Shown here: one piece after another, positions 53,316 through 62,527 of the stretch
Numbering within the stretch: the first letter of the stretch is position 1
How the letters are laid out: every line of letters starts with the position of its first letter
Assembly: GCA_964604675.1 (NCBI GenBank)
Contig: CAZSAT010000007.1
Location: 1-64,000, forward strand
Source: CAZSAT01 sp964604675
GTDB taxonomy: Bacteria; Myxococcota_A; UBA796; CAJQPC01
Direction of reading: 5' to 3'
Length of the DNA: 64,000 bases
The notes under the pieces: generated by a model
What the model was told of the DNA's origin: nothing
What the model saw: only the letters and a program-made list of their open reading frames with translations
Databases searched by the model: none
Position numbers and translations under genes: made by a program

Positions 53316-53819
53316 GTGCTGGCTCTGCTACCCCTCTTGATCGCCTGCTCGGGCTCCGCCGCGAGCACCGAGTGGTCGTCGGGGATCGACCACATGGACG
53401 CGGCCACCACCTGGACCGACCTGCGTGGCTACCAGCTGCACTTCGCCCAGAACGATCCGTGGGTGGGCATCCAGCCCAACAGCTCCCACCACGTGGGCGA
53501 GAGCCACGCGCGCATCTGGGTGAGTCCTCGGGCGAACGGGCGTGTCGGCAGCACGCTGCCCGCCCACAGCATGCTGGTGCTCGAGGCCTTCGTCGAGCCG
53601 AGCGGACCCGCCAGCTGGATCGGCGTGATGCGCAAGGTGCCCGGCTACAGCGCCGACACCGACGACTGGTTCTGGGCTGCGTTCACGCCCACGGGCGGCG
53701 TCATCGAGGCGGGTGAGCTGCACACCTGCGGCAACTGCCACGTGCAGGGCGCGGACTACGTCCGGTCCGCCCTGCGAGATCCGGCCGACGGCGACACCGG
53801 CGACACCGGCGCTAGTTGA
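53316..53819 (+). CDS. Cytochrome P460-like lipoprotein
   Basis: 167 residues from a GTG at 53316. Lipobox LLIAC. A single domain ends with the haem motif CGNCH in LHTCGNCHVQGADYVRS, preceded by WFWAAFTPTGG. The late CxxCH followed by a D-Y-V element is characteristic of cytochrome P460, whose haem carries a lysine cross-link and handles hydroxylamine or nitric oxide. A Lys in VMRKVPGYS could serve. The tail is DGDTGDTG. Its stop overlaps the convergent lipoprotein gene by eight bases. Confidence 0.65.
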   Translation: MLALLPLLIACSGSAASTEWSSGIDHMDAATTWTDLRGYQLHFAQNDPWVGIQPNSSHHVGESHARIWVSPRANGRVGSTLPAHSMLVLEAFVEPSGPASWIGVMRKVPGYSADTDDWFWAAFTPTGGVIEAGELHTCGNCHVQGADYVRSALRDPADGDTGDTGAS

Positions 53820-54840
53820 CCTTCACCAGGTTGCAGGCTGTCTCCACGGTTTCCTTCTTGCCACCACAGGTCTTGTAGCGGGTCATCATGAGCACGTTGA
53901 TGCCCGGCTCGTTGTAGGTGTGCGTGAAGTGGTGCTTGGCCATGGCCTTGCCCTTGAACTCGGCTTCGGTGGCGGCGTTGTCCTTCGAGAGCGGCTCGGC
54001 GTTGAGCCAGGTGTCGTAGGAATAGGTGCAGCCCTCGGCCGGCTCGAACGCGTCCTTTCCGAGGAAGTGGTAGTGCACCGTGTCGCCAGCCGCCCATTGG
54101 ATCTGGGTCTGCGGCGCGTCCTTGGGGGTCTCCTCCGAAGGGAGGGCCATCAGGTCGTCATCGTTGCTGCAGTGCTCCCACAAGAGCTCGTCTTCCGTGG
54201 ACACGAAGAGGTTGGTGCCGACGGGGTTCGAGTCCTCGATCTTCTTGGCGTTGTAGACCGTGAGGTAGTTGTCGGTGATGCGGAGCTTGCAGCTGCGCGT
54301 GTCGACCTTGGCGTAGAGGATGCCGCGGAGCTTGTTGCCCAGGTTGTTGTTGTTCAACACGAACTGGTCCCACTGATCGCCGTTCTTGTACTTCTCGACG
54401 TTCGCTGTGGCTTCCTTGACGCCTTCCGCGATCTGTTCGGGCGTGGCGTCGGGGACCAGCGCGCTGATGACCTCGTCGGTGCACGCGCCGCCGCCTGTGA
54501 GCACCGCCTGGCAGAAGTCCTTCACGTGGGGCTCGCCCTCACGGCAGACAAGCTCGTCACCCTTGATCTCGCAGGGGTAGTCGTACATGTCGGACAGCGA
54601 GCCCACGTTGTACTTGCCGACGAGCCTGCCGTCCTCCTCGTTGAACTGCAGCCGCGTGGCCTTGTCGGGCTCGGTGGACTTGTCGGGGTTGATGCGCTCG
54701 ATGACCCAGCTGGTGCCGGCGAGGTCGTTGACGGACAACGCGCAGTCCACCGCCTTCGTGCCGAGCGTGAGCTTGTTGGACGTCTTCTCTTCACAAGCGA
54801 GCAGCGCCAGCGGGAGGATCAGCAGGGACCAGCGGGACAT
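53812..54840 (-). CDS. Lipoprotein of unknown function
   Basis: 342 residues. Signal peptide with lipobox LALLAC, then EEKTSNK. The body has several Cys residues (VDCALSV, YPCEIKG, LVCREG, DFCQAV, GACTDE, RSCKLR, EHCSND, EGCTYS, KTCGGK, TACNLV), so disulphides in the periplasm are likely. It is rich in Asn, Asp and Lys for this genome. No family is recognised. Confidence 0.7.
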   Translation of the reverse strand: MSRWSLLILPLALLACEEKTSNKLTLGTKAVDCALSVNDLAGTSWVIERINPDKSTEPDKATRLQFNEEDGRLVGKYNVGSLSDMYDYPCEIKGDELVCREGEPHVKDFCQAVLTGGGACTDEVISALVPDATPEQIAEGVKEATANVEKYKNGDQWDQFVLNNNNLGNKLRGILYAKVDTRSCKLRITDNYLTVYNAKKIEDSNPVGTNLFVSTEDELLWEHCSNDDDLMALPSEETPKDAPQTQIQWAAGDTVHYHFLGKDAFEPAEGCTYSYDTWLNAEPLSKDNAATEAEFKGKAMAKHHFTHTYNEPGINVLMMTRYKTCGGKKETVETACNLVKVN

Positions 54841-54932
54841 GTGGAGCTCCAGGAGGTGTCGTTCGTAGCTGGCGCGACGGGCTGGGGCAAGGGTCCGCCG
54901 CGCATGGTTAGGGGGGGTGGCTTGGAGGTGTG

Positions 54933-55640
54933 ATGCGAGGGGATGGACGGCGTGCCGACGAGACGCGCCCCGTGCGGATCGAGACGCACGTCAACCGCTA
55001 CGCCGAGGGGAGCTGCATCTTCTCGATGGGCGACACCCGCGTGCACTGCACCGCGAGCATCGAGGAGAACGTGCCGCGCTGGCTGCGGGACTCCGGCAGG
55101 GGCTGGGTGACCGCGGAATACCGCATGCTTCCACGCGCCACCGACACCCGTACGCGGCGCGAGGGCGACAAGCTCAAGGGGCGCACCAGCGAGATCCAGC
55201 GGCTCATCGGGCGCAGCCTGCGGGCCGCGGTGGATCTCGAGGCCCTCGGTCCGCTCCAGATCACCATCGACTGCGACGTGTTGCTCGCCGACGGTGGCAC
55301 CCGGACCGCCAGCATCAACGGCGGCTACGTGGCGCTCGTGCTCGCGCTTCGCGGGCTGGTGGCGGCCAACAAGATCGACACGGTGCCGCTGCTGCACCAC
55401 GTGTGCGCGCTGAGCGTGGGCGTGGTGGACGGTCAGGTCGTGGCGGACCTCCCCTACGAAGAGGACAGCCGCGCGGAGGTGGACCTCAACCTCGTGATGA
55501 CCGCCGACGGTGCCCTGATCGAGGTCCAGGGCACTGCGGAGGGAGCGCCGTTCTCGCGGGCCCAGCTCACCGCCATGGTGGACATCGGCCACCTGGGGCT
55601 GGCCGGCGTGGCCGAAGCGCAGCGCGCGGCGCTCGCGTGA
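54933..55640 (+). CDS. rph: Ribonuclease PH
   Basis: 235 residues, full length. RPVRIETHVNRYAEGSCIFS, the phosphate-binding RNRYPGS-like RTRREGDKLKGRTSEIQRL and the metal-binding Asp residues in ITIDCDVLLADGGTRTASI are present. It is a phosphorolytic 3'-exonuclease that trims tRNA precursors. The ATG at 54933 is four bases after GGAGG at 54924-54928; GTG at 54930 is an alternative. The rdgB start overlaps its stop by four bases (GTGA). Confidence 0.95.
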   Translation: MRGDGRRADETRPVRIETHVNRYAEGSCIFSMGDTRVHCTASIEENVPRWLRDSGRGWVTAEYRMLPRATDTRTRREGDKLKGRTSEIQRLIGRSLRAAVDLEALGPLQITIDCDVLLADGGTRTASINGGYVALVLALRGLVAANKIDTVPLLHHVCALSVGVVDGQVVADLPYEEDSRAEVDLNLVMTADGALIEVQGTAEGAPFSRAQLTAMVDIGHLGLAGVAEAQRAALA

Positions 55641-56239
55641 TCGTGATCCTGGCGTCGAACAACGCGCACAAGGTCGAGGAAGTGGGGCAGATCCTCGCAC
55701 CTCTCGGCATCCAGGTGCGACCCCTGCGCGACTTCCCGGAGGTGCCGGAGCCGCCCGAGGAGCAGGAGACCTTCGAGGGCAACGCCTTGCAGAAGGCCCG
55801 CTTCGTCTTCGAGCGGACCGGACAGGCGTGCGTGGCCGACGACTCGGGGCTGTGCGTGGACGCGCTGGGCGGTGCGCCGGGCGTGCACAGCAAGCGGTTC
55901 TCGCCGGAAGCGCTGGCGGCCACCAACAACGCGCTGCTGCTGGCGAGGCTCAGCGGTGTCGAGGACCGGCGGGCCCGCTTCGTGTGCGCCCTGGCCCTGG
56001 TCACCGATCGGGGCGCCTGGGCGGTGCGGGGCACCGTGGAAGGTCGGATCGGCCTCGGGCTCACCGGGGAGGGCGGCTTCGGCTACGACCCCCTGTTCTG
56101 GCCCGACGAGGTCCCGGGTCGCTCGATGGCGCAGCTCTCCGCCGACGAGAAGAACGCCATCTCGCACCGAGGGCGCGCGTTTCGGCAGCTTCCGGGCTTG
56201 TTGGGGGCGCATCCCACCGAAGGCGCGACAGCTCAGTAG
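55637..56239 (+). CDS. rdgB: Non-canonical purine NTP pyrophosphatase RdgB/HAM1
   Basis: 200 residues. LASNNAHKVEEV (nucleotide-binding), TFEGNALQKARF, ADDSGLCVDALGGAPGVHS and GEGGFGYDPLFW followed by SHRGRAF are the conserved blocks. It removes dITP and XTP from the nucleotide pool. The rph-rdgB pair is a common arrangement. It converges on the efflux operon with a seven-base overlap of the ends. Confidence 0.95.
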   Translation: MIVILASNNAHKVEEVGQILAPLGIQVRPLRDFPEVPEPPEEQETFEGNALQKARFVFERTGQACVADDSGLCVDALGGAPGVHSKRFSPEALAATNNALLLARLSGVEDRRARFVCALALVTDRGAWAVRGTVEGRIGLGLTGEGGFGYDPLFWPDEVPGRSMAQLSADEKNAISHRGRAFRQLPGLLGAHPTEGATAQ

Positions 56240-59200
56240 GCGCCCATCTGGACCTGGAGATCGACGATTGCCAGGTCCCGCTCCATGCGCGACACGATGC
56301 CGGAGAGCTCGGCGGCCCGCTGGGCGAGGGTGGCCTGGTTCACCTCGAGCCAGGTCGCGCTGCCGGCTTCGAAGGCGCGCTGGGCCAGCTCGAGGTTCTC
56401 GGCGGCCAGCTCCTGCTCCCTCTCCACCGCGCTCAGGGCGGCCTCGGCCGCCGCCGCGCTGTGCCACGCCGTGCGGAGCGACTCTTCCATCTGCTCCAAC
56501 GCGAGGCGGGCAGCCAGCTCTGCGGAGCGCCTCTGGCTGGCCAGCTCCTTGTTCTTCGCGATGGCGTAGCCGCCATCCCAGAAGGTCCAGCGCGCCTCGC
56601 CGACCACCATCCAGAGGGTGGGGTCGTCGGAGAAGCCGGTGTTGCCGGAGTACGCGTAGGTGAAGCGAGCGTCGGCCTTGGGCAGCAGGCCGCCCCAGTT
56701 CGCCCGGACGCTGAACTCGGCGATGCGGACCCGCGCGTAGGCGGCGGCGAGGTCGGGCCGGGCCGTCCGCGCCGTGGACAGGGCGTCGTCGAGCGAGCTG
56801 GCAGGGGCCGCGGGCGGCGTGGGCAGCTCGAGCGGCTGGCCGGGCTCGAGGCCTGTCAGGCGTGCGAGACCCTCTTCGGCCGAGACGGCCGACTCCCGGG
56901 CAGCGGCGAGCTCGCGTTCGGCCTGGGCCAGCCCGAGCTGCGCCTGCACCTCGGCACGTCGCGGCTGGAGCCCGGCGGCCACCTGCCGCTGGGCGAGGTC
57001 GAGCTGCCCGGTGGCAAGCTCCACCGCCTCGGTGGCGACGTCGACGCCCATGCGCGCCGCGAGCACACCGTAGTACGCGCCCGTGACGCCCGCGAGGAGC
57101 TGCGAGCGCTGCCAGGAAGCGTCGGCGCGCGCCGCGTCGGTGAGCGCGTAGGCGCCCCGGAGCGTGGGCAGGGCCGAGAACGACGCCAGAGGCTGGACCA
57201 CGCTCACGCTCCACTGCGCGAACTCCTTCTCCTGGATCACCGTCGGCTCGCTCTCGACGTCGTCGAAGAAGCTCGCGAACTCGTCGGGGATGTTCGCGCT
57301 GAAGTCCTCCATGAAGTCGAGCGCGATCTCCTTGTCGTTGATGGTGTAGCTGGCGTTCGCCTGGAGCTTCGGGCCGACCAGCGACCAGGCCTGGCCTCGG
57401 TAGCTCTCGGCCTGGATGGTGGACTCCTCGGCGAGCATCAGCTCCACGGAGTTGGCTTCGGCGGCACGGAGCGCGTCGTCCAGGGTGAGGGCCTGGGCAG
57501 GGGTGGCGAGTCCCGCCCCGAGGCCGAGCAGCGCGAGCTTGGCCGCAGCGGCGGCGCCGCTCATCGGCAGCCGTCGACGGAGTCGGGCAGCCCGCTCCTT
57601 CATGTCTTCGACCAGCGAGTAGAAGGTGGGCACCATCACCAGGGTCAGCACCGTGGCGAAGGCGAGCCCGAAGATGACGGCGACGGCCATGGGCTTCCAG
57701 AATTGAGAGGTGGACCCGCCGACGATCGGCGCGAACTTCACGAAGTCGAAGCTCACGCCGATGGCCATCGGCACGAGCCCGAGGATGGTGGTGATGGCCG
57801 TGAGCATCACGGGTCGGAAGCGCACCACACCCGCCCGGATCAGGGACTCCCGCACGGGCAGGCCGGTGGCTCGCAGCTGCTGGACGTAGTCGAGCAACAC
57901 GATGGCGTTGTTCACCACGACCCCCGCCAACGAGATCACGCCGATCCCGGTCATCATGATGCCGAAGGGTGTTCCGGTGAGCACCAGCCCCCACAGCACG
58001 CCGACCAGCGACAAGATCACGCTCGCGAGGATGATGAACGGGATGGTGATGGAGTCGAACTGCGAGACGAGCACCATCATGATCAGCGCGATGGCGATCA
58101 GGAACGCGCGGGAGAGGAACTCCTGGGCGTTGCGCTGCTCGTCATCTGCGCCGCCCAGCCGCACGTGGGTGCCTTCGGGCGAGTCGTAGTCCGCGATCAG
58201 CGCCTGCACGTCGGCGCGCACGGCGTTGGGGTTCATGCCTTCGGCGATGTTGCCGGTGACCGTGACCACCAGGTCCTGGTCGATGTGGCTGATCGCGCCG
58301 CTGCCCCCCACGAGATCGTAGCTGGCGACCGCGGACAGGGGAACGGCGAAGGTGTCCGGCGAGGTGTCCTCGCGCCCGGGAAGGCGCAGGCCGAGCACGC
58401 TCTGCAGATCGTTCTTGGCCCTCGGGTCCAGCTCGACCATCACGTCGATCTCGGTCTCGCCGTCGCGGATGGTGGTCACGGCCTGCCCGGCGATCGCCGT
58501 CCGCACGGCGTTGCCGATGGCGCTGGTGGAGAGTCCTGCGCGCTTCGCGGCTCCGCGGTCGACGCGGAGCCGGAGCTCGGGCCGCCCCACCTTGTAGTCG
58601 TTGGCCAGGTCGGTCACGCCGGCCACACCCTCGAGCGCTCGCTGGAAGCTCTTCGCCGCTTCGCCGACCACGTGGAAGTCCTCGCCGGAGATCTCGACCG
58701 CGATGGGTGGTCCCACCGGGGGGCCCATCTCCTCCTTCTGGATCTCGATGTCGGCGCCGGGCACCTCTGCCAGCCGGTCGCGCAGCCGGTTGATCGTCTC
58801 GGGGGTGGGCTCGATCCGCACCTTCTGCCCCGGCTTGGCGCGGTTCCGGTCGGGCAGGAAGTCGATGGTGACCTTGGCGTTGGTGGGGCTTGGTTGCCCG
58901 CCGGTCATATCGCCAGCGCCGCCGCCGGCCAGGCCGACCTCGGCGACCATGACGTCGACGTTCTCTTCCTGCGCGACGATGGCTTCGACGATCCGGGACA
59001 GCCGGTCGGTGGTCTCGAGGTCGGTGCCGCCGGGCGCGGAGATCGCGATGGTGGCGCGCTCGGGATCCGTGGCGGGGAAGAACTCGGTGCCGTGGTTCAG
59101 CGCGCCGTAGGCCACGAAGGTGAGGATCAGCGTGGCGAAGCCTGCGAACGCAGCCAGCCAGCGGTGGTCGATGCTCCACTCGAGTGCCTTGACGTAGCGC

Positions 59201-60720
59201 CCCATGATGCCGGTCTGGGGGGTGTCGGCCAGCTCCTGGTCGCGCTTCGCCGCGGACTTGCCCGCCAGGCGCATGAGCAACGACGTCATCACCGGCAGGA
59301 TGGCGACGGCCACCACCAGGGAGCTGGTCAGCGTGATGATCAGCGTCTTGGGCAGGTAGCCCATGAACTCGCCCATGATCCCCGTCCAGAAGACCATCGG
59401 GAAGAACGCGGCCACGGTGGTCGCGGTGGATGCGGCCACCGCGATGCCCACCTCGCGGGTGCCTTCGACCGATGCGGTGACGAGGTCGGAGCCCTCTTCG
59501 TGGTGCCGGTAGATGTTCTCGACGATGACGATGGCGTTGTCGACGAGCATGCCGAGCGCCAGGATCAGCGAGAACAGCACGATCATGTTGAGGGTGAAGC
59601 CGAGGGCCTCGATCACCATGAAGCCCAGGAGCATCGACAAGGGGATGCTGACCGCGATGAAGAGGCTGTTCCGGAAGCCCATGAAGAACAGCACCACCCC
59701 CACCACCAGGATCAGCGCCGTGCCGATGTTGTTCTGCAGCTCGCTCACCATGTCGCGCACGATGGTCGACTGGTCGGCCAGCACCCGGTGCTCCACCCCC
59801 TCGGGCCAGGTCTGGGCCTCGTCCTCGACCAGCACCTTGATGGCGTCTGCGATCTCCACCATGTTGGAGCCGGGTCGCTTGGTGACCGACACGCTCACGG
59901 CGTCGCGGCCGTTCATCCGGGCGTAGCTCTCCCGATCCTCGTAGCCGTCCACCACGCGAGCGATGTCCCGCACGAAGACCGGCCGGTCGCCGTAGCGTTT
60001 CACCGCCACGCCACCGATCTCGGCGGCCGTCTCGAACTCGCCAGGCACGCGCACCAACACGTTGCCGCCGCCGGTGAGCACCTCGCCGCCCGGGATGTTG
60101 ACGTTCTCGTCGCGCAGGGCGTTGGACACGTCGCCGATCTTGAAGCCGAAGTGGGCGATGCGGACCGGGTCGACCTGCACCCGCACCTGGCGGTCGAGGC
60201 CACCTCCGATCTTGGTGTCGAGCACGCCGTTGATGCGCCCGATCTTGTCCTCGAGAGCCTCGGCGAGCCCCTTCAGCCCCTCCTCGTCCAGGCCCCCCGC
60301 CAGGGTCACGATGAGGATCGGAAAGTCCGAGAAGCTGATCTCGCGGATCTCGGGCTCCTCGGCGTCCGCAGGCAGCTTGGGCTTGGCGCGGTTCACGCGG
60401 TCGCGGACCTTCTGGAGCCCGTCCTCCATGACCACGTCGGGCTCGAACTCGATGTAGACGATGCCGATGCCCTCGGCGCTCACCGAGGTCAGCTTCTTGA
60501 CGTCGCGCAGGCTGGAGAGCTCGTTCTCGATCGGGATCGAGATGAGGCCCTCGATGTCTTCCGGGCTCACGCCGATGTAGGGCGTGGTGACCATCACGAC
60601 CGGGATGTCGATGTCCGGTGCTGCCTCGCGCGGGAGGTTCGCGTACGAGATCATCCCGAAGGTGACGATGGCCAGCGCCGCGAGGAGCATCGTGGTGCTG
60701 TGCGAGACGAGCCACTTCAT
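56233..60720 (-). CDS. RND efflux pump fused to TolC-like outer-membrane channel
   Basis: 1495 residues in one frame. Residues 1 to about 1050 are a full RND transporter: MKWLVSHSTTMLLAALAIVT, LREAAPDID-type N-terminus, two periplasmic loops, twelve helices, and the membrane segment LALGMLVDNAIVIVEN with the proton-relay Asp. From residue 1053 a second signal peptide (MSGAAAAAKLALLG, ending TPAQA) starts a TolC-family channel of about 440 residues with two coiled-coil repeats (LTLDDALRAAEANSVELML onward). No stop and no ribosome binding site separates them, so this is a true fusion at the DNA level. Internal signal-peptidase cleavage could release the channel. ATGA overlap couples it to the adaptor gene. 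Confidence 0.9.
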   Translation of the reverse strand: MKWLVSHSTTMLLAALAIVTFGMISYANLPREAAPDIDIPVVMVTTPYIGVSPEDIEGLISIPIENELSSLRDVKKLTSVSAEGIGIVYIEFEPDVVMEDGLQKVRDRVNRAKPKLPADAEEPEIREISFSDFPILIVTLAGGLDEEGLKGLAEALEDKIGRINGVLDTKIGGGLDRQVRVQVDPVRIAHFGFKIGDVSNALRDENVNIPGGEVLTGGGNVLVRVPGEFETAAEIGGVAVKRYGDRPVFVRDIARVVDGYEDRESYARMNGRDAVSVSVTKRPGSNMVEIADAIKVLVEDEAQTWPEGVEHRVLADQSTIVRDMVSELQNNIGTALILVVGVVLFFMGFRNSLFIAVSIPLSMLLGFMVIEALGFTLNMIVLFSLILALGMLVDNAIVIVENIYRHHEEGSDLVTASVEGTREVGIAVAASTATTVAAFFPMVFWTGIMGEFMGYLPKTLIITLTSSLVVAVAILPVMTSLLMRLAGKSAAKRDQELADTPQTGIMGRYVKALEWSIDHRWLAAFAGFATLILTFVAYGALNHGTEFFPATDPERATIAISAPGGTDLETTDRLSRIVEAIVAQEENVDVMVAEVGLAGGGAGDMTGGQPSPTNAKVTIDFLPDRNRAKPGQKVRIEPTPETINRLRDRLAEVPGADIEIQKEEMGPPVGPPIAVEISGEDFHVVGEAAKSFQRALEGVAGVTDLANDYKVGRPELRLRVDRGAAKRAGLSTSAIGNAVRTAIAGQAVTTIRDGETEIDVMVELDPRAKNDLQSVLGLRLPGREDTSPDTFAVPLSAVASYDLVGGSGAISHIDQDLVVTVTGNIAEGMNPNAVRADVQALIADYDSPEGTHVRLGGADDEQRNAQEFLSRAFLIAIALIMMVLVSQFDSITIPFIILASVILSLVGVLWGLVLTGTPFGIMMTGIGVISLAGVVVNNAIVLLDYVQQLRATGLPVRESLIRAGVVRFRPVMLTAITTILGLVPMAIGVSFDFVKFAPIVGGSTSQFWKPMAVAVIFGLAFATVLTLVMVPTFYSLVEDMKERAARLRRRLPMSGAAAAAKLALLGLGAGLATPAQALTLDDALRAAEANSVELMLAEESTIQAESYRGQAWSLVGPKLQANASYTINDKEIALDFMEDFSANIPDEFASFFDDVESEPTVIQEKEFAQWSVSVVQPLASFSALPTLRGAYALTDAARADASWQRSQLLAGVTGAYYGVLAARMGVDVATEAVELATGQLDLAQRQVAAGLQPRRAEVQAQLGLAQAERELAAARESAVSAEEGLARLTGLEPGQPLELPTPPAAPASSLDDALSTARTARPDLAAAYARVRIAEFSVRANWGGLLPKADARFTYAYSGNTGFSDDPTLWMVVGEARWTFWDGGYAIAKNKELASQRRSAELAARLALEQMEESLRTAWHSAAAAEAALSAVEREQELAAENLELAQRAFEAGSATWLEVNQATLAQRAAELSGIVSRMERDLAIVDLQVQMGAY

Positions 60721-61790
60721 CGGGCACTTCCGTAGATCACCCGTCCGCCGGTGCAGCACACGCCCTCGCGGGCCACGATGAGCGGGTCGCCGTCGAAGAG
60801 ATCGCGCTGGCCGACGACCACGAGGTGCTCACCGAGCGCCAGGCCGCCTTCGACCACCACCTGGTCGCCGACCACCTCGCCCAGGTCCAGGCTGCGCCAG
60901 ACCGCGTGGTCGTCCTCCGCAACGAACACGCCCTGATCGTCCAGGGTGGTCACCAGCACGTCCTGCGGGATGACCACGGCGGAGTCGGCGAGCGAGCGCG
61001 CCAGGGAAACCCGAGCGATCATGCCTGGAAGCAGCAGGCCATCGGGGTTGGCGACCTCGACCTCCGCGAGGAAGGTGCGGGTCTTCAGGTCGCCCGCCGG
61101 TCCCACGTGGGAGACCACGCCCTTGAACTGGTCGGCGCGGGCGTTGGTGCTGACCGTGGCGGCCATGCCCTCGTGGAGGTTCACGATGTCGCGGTCGGAC
61201 ACGCTCAGGTTGATCGAGACGGGGTCGATCGCCACGAGCCGTGCGATCGGGCTACCCGGGTTGACGACCTCCCCCTGGGCGATGCCGACCTGGGCGACGG
61301 TGCCGGCGAAGGGGGCGGTCACCAGGGCACGGGCGAGGCGCGCGCGCGCCTGGCGCACCGCCGCCTCAGCGACCTTGGCGTTGGTGCGCGCGGCCTGGAG
61401 CTGGGAAGCCGACGCGTGGTCGCCGATTCCCTCGATGCGGGCGAGCTCGCTGGCTGCGAGCTCGTGCTGCGCTTCGGCCTGCGTGAGCGAGGCGCCGTGG
61501 AGCTCGGCGTCGATCCGCGCGATCGACTGACCGCGTCGCACCCGGTCGCCGGCCGACACGGACACCTTCTCGACGTAGCCACCGAGCGCGGCGCCGAGCA
61601 CCGCGTCGGAGCTGCCCTCGATCTCACCCGGAAGGGTGAGCTCGAGGTGAGCCTCGGATCGGTCCACCACGGCGAGCTCGACGCGAACTCCGTCGGCAGG
61701 GGGAGCGAGCTTCTCGGCGCCGTGGGCGTCGGACGACGTGGCGTCGGCCGACGAGCAGGCGAGAACGAGCAGGGTCATCAGCGGGGTCAT
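60717..61790 (-). CDS. RND efflux periplasmic adaptor lipoprotein (MFP)
   Basis: 357 residues. Lipobox TLLVLAC, then an HlyD-like order: biotinyl-lipoyl half-domain (LGGYVEKVSVSAGDRVRRGQ), alpha hairpin (about 100-170), second lipoyl half (VTAPFAGTVAQVGIAQGEVV) and beta-barrel (PVSINLSVSDRDIVNLHEGM). It bridges the RND pump and the outer-membrane channel. It overlaps both neighbours by four bases (ATGA). Confidence 0.92.
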   Translation of the reverse strand: MTPLMTLLVLACSSADATSSDAHGAEKLAPPADGVRVELAVVDRSEAHLELTLPGEIEGSSDAVLGAALGGYVEKVSVSAGDRVRRGQSIARIDAELHGASLTQAEAQHELAASELARIEGIGDHASASQLQAARTNAKVAEAAVRQARARLARALVTAPFAGTVAQVGIAQGEVVNPGSPIARLVAIDPVSINLSVSDRDIVNLHEGMAATVSTNARADQFKGVVSHVGPAGDLKTRTFLAEVEVANPDGLLLPGMIARVSLARSLADSAVVIPQDVLVTTLDDQGVFVAEDDHAVWRSLDLGEVVGDQVVVEGGLALGEHLVVVGQRDLFDGDPLIVAREGVCCTGGRVIYGSAR

Positions 61791-62380
61791 CGTGCGACTC
61801 CGTTCAGGAAGAGCGAGACGACACGTTCGGCGTGGTCGTCGGGAAGTGGAACGCCGAGCGAGGCCGCGCGGCAGTGCAGGTTCACCATGCCGATCAGGCT
61901 GAGCACGGCGTGGAAGCAGTCGAGGTCCGGGCGCAGCTCGCCGCCCAGCACGCCTTCCTGGAGCAGCGCGCTCAGGAGGCGGGCGTTGTGCTCGTGGACC
62001 GCCGTCAGCTCGGCCTGGGACACCCCCGCCTTCGCGCTGTCGGGCCCGTGGTGTGCCGAATGGAGCACCTCCATGCCGTCGGCGTGGGCGACGGTGTAGG
62101 CGGTGACCGCCGAGGTGTAGGCGCGCAGGCGATCCGCGACGCTGCCCTCGGACGAGACCGCCTTCTCGACGATCCGGGAGAGCTGCCCCAGGTGCACGTC
62201 GACCACCGCGCGGAACAGCCCCTCCTTCGAGCCGAAGTGGTAGTAGAGCGTGGGCTTGGTGACCCGCGCAGCCTCGCAGACTTCGCGCACGCTGGTGGAG
62301 CCGTAGCCCAGGTTGGCGAAGAGCCTGGTGGCCACCTCGAGGATGCGGCCGTGGGTGTCGTCGAGAGCTGGCTCTGCCAT
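61787..62380 (-). CDS. TetR-family repressor of the efflux operon
   Basis: 197 residues from ATG 62380 with AGGAGAGG upstream. The N-terminal helix-turn-helix is standard (TRLFANLGYGSTSVREVCEA, then RVTKPTLYYHFGSKEGLFRA). The C-terminal ligand domain is helical. It is the first gene of the operon TetR-adaptor-pump/channel and presumably represses it until a substrate binds. Confidence 0.92.
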   Translation of the reverse strand: MAEPALDDTHGRILEVATRLFANLGYGSTSVREVCEAARVTKPTLYYHFGSKEGLFRAVVDVHLGQLSRIVEKAVSSEGSVADRLRAYTSAVTAYTVAHADGMEVLHSAHHGPDSAKAGVSQAELTAVHEHNARLLSALLQEGVLGGELRPDLDCFHAVLSLIGMVNLHCRAASLGVPLPDDHAERVVSLFLNGVAR

Positions 62381-62437
62381 GCACCTCTCCTGCTGTGGTC
62401 CGGCGCTAGATCCAGGGCGGCGGGAAAGTCCCATACG

Positions 62438-62465
62438 TACCGGTCGGTAGCCTACCGGTCGGTAG
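62438..62465. promoter_or_regulatory. Direct-repeat operator of TetR-type regulator
   Basis: TACCGGTCGGTAG occurs at 62438-62450 and 62453-62465, spaced 15 bp. Each copy is itself near-palindromic. They lie 58-85 bases upstream of the TetR start and are very likely its binding sites. The repeat continues partly beyond 62465 (GTAG). Confidence 0.75.
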
Positions 62466-62527
62466 GTAGCACAGCGGGTCCCCGCTGCCAAGATCGTCGG
62501 TGGCTGCGAGCTGTGGCCGAGGCCGAT

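Noticed and set aside
57564..57564. Separate start of a TolC gene at the internal ATG.
   Set aside because: No Shine-Dalgarno sequence lies upstream and no stop ends the RND part; listed as a fusion, with cleavage or reinitiation left open.
55828..60735. A 1635-residue open frame on the plus strand opposite the efflux genes.
   Set aside because: Its translation is rich in Val, Gly, His, Arg and Asp without domains and is exactly antisense to the well-supported RND-TolC gene; a GC-rich genome gives such shadows.
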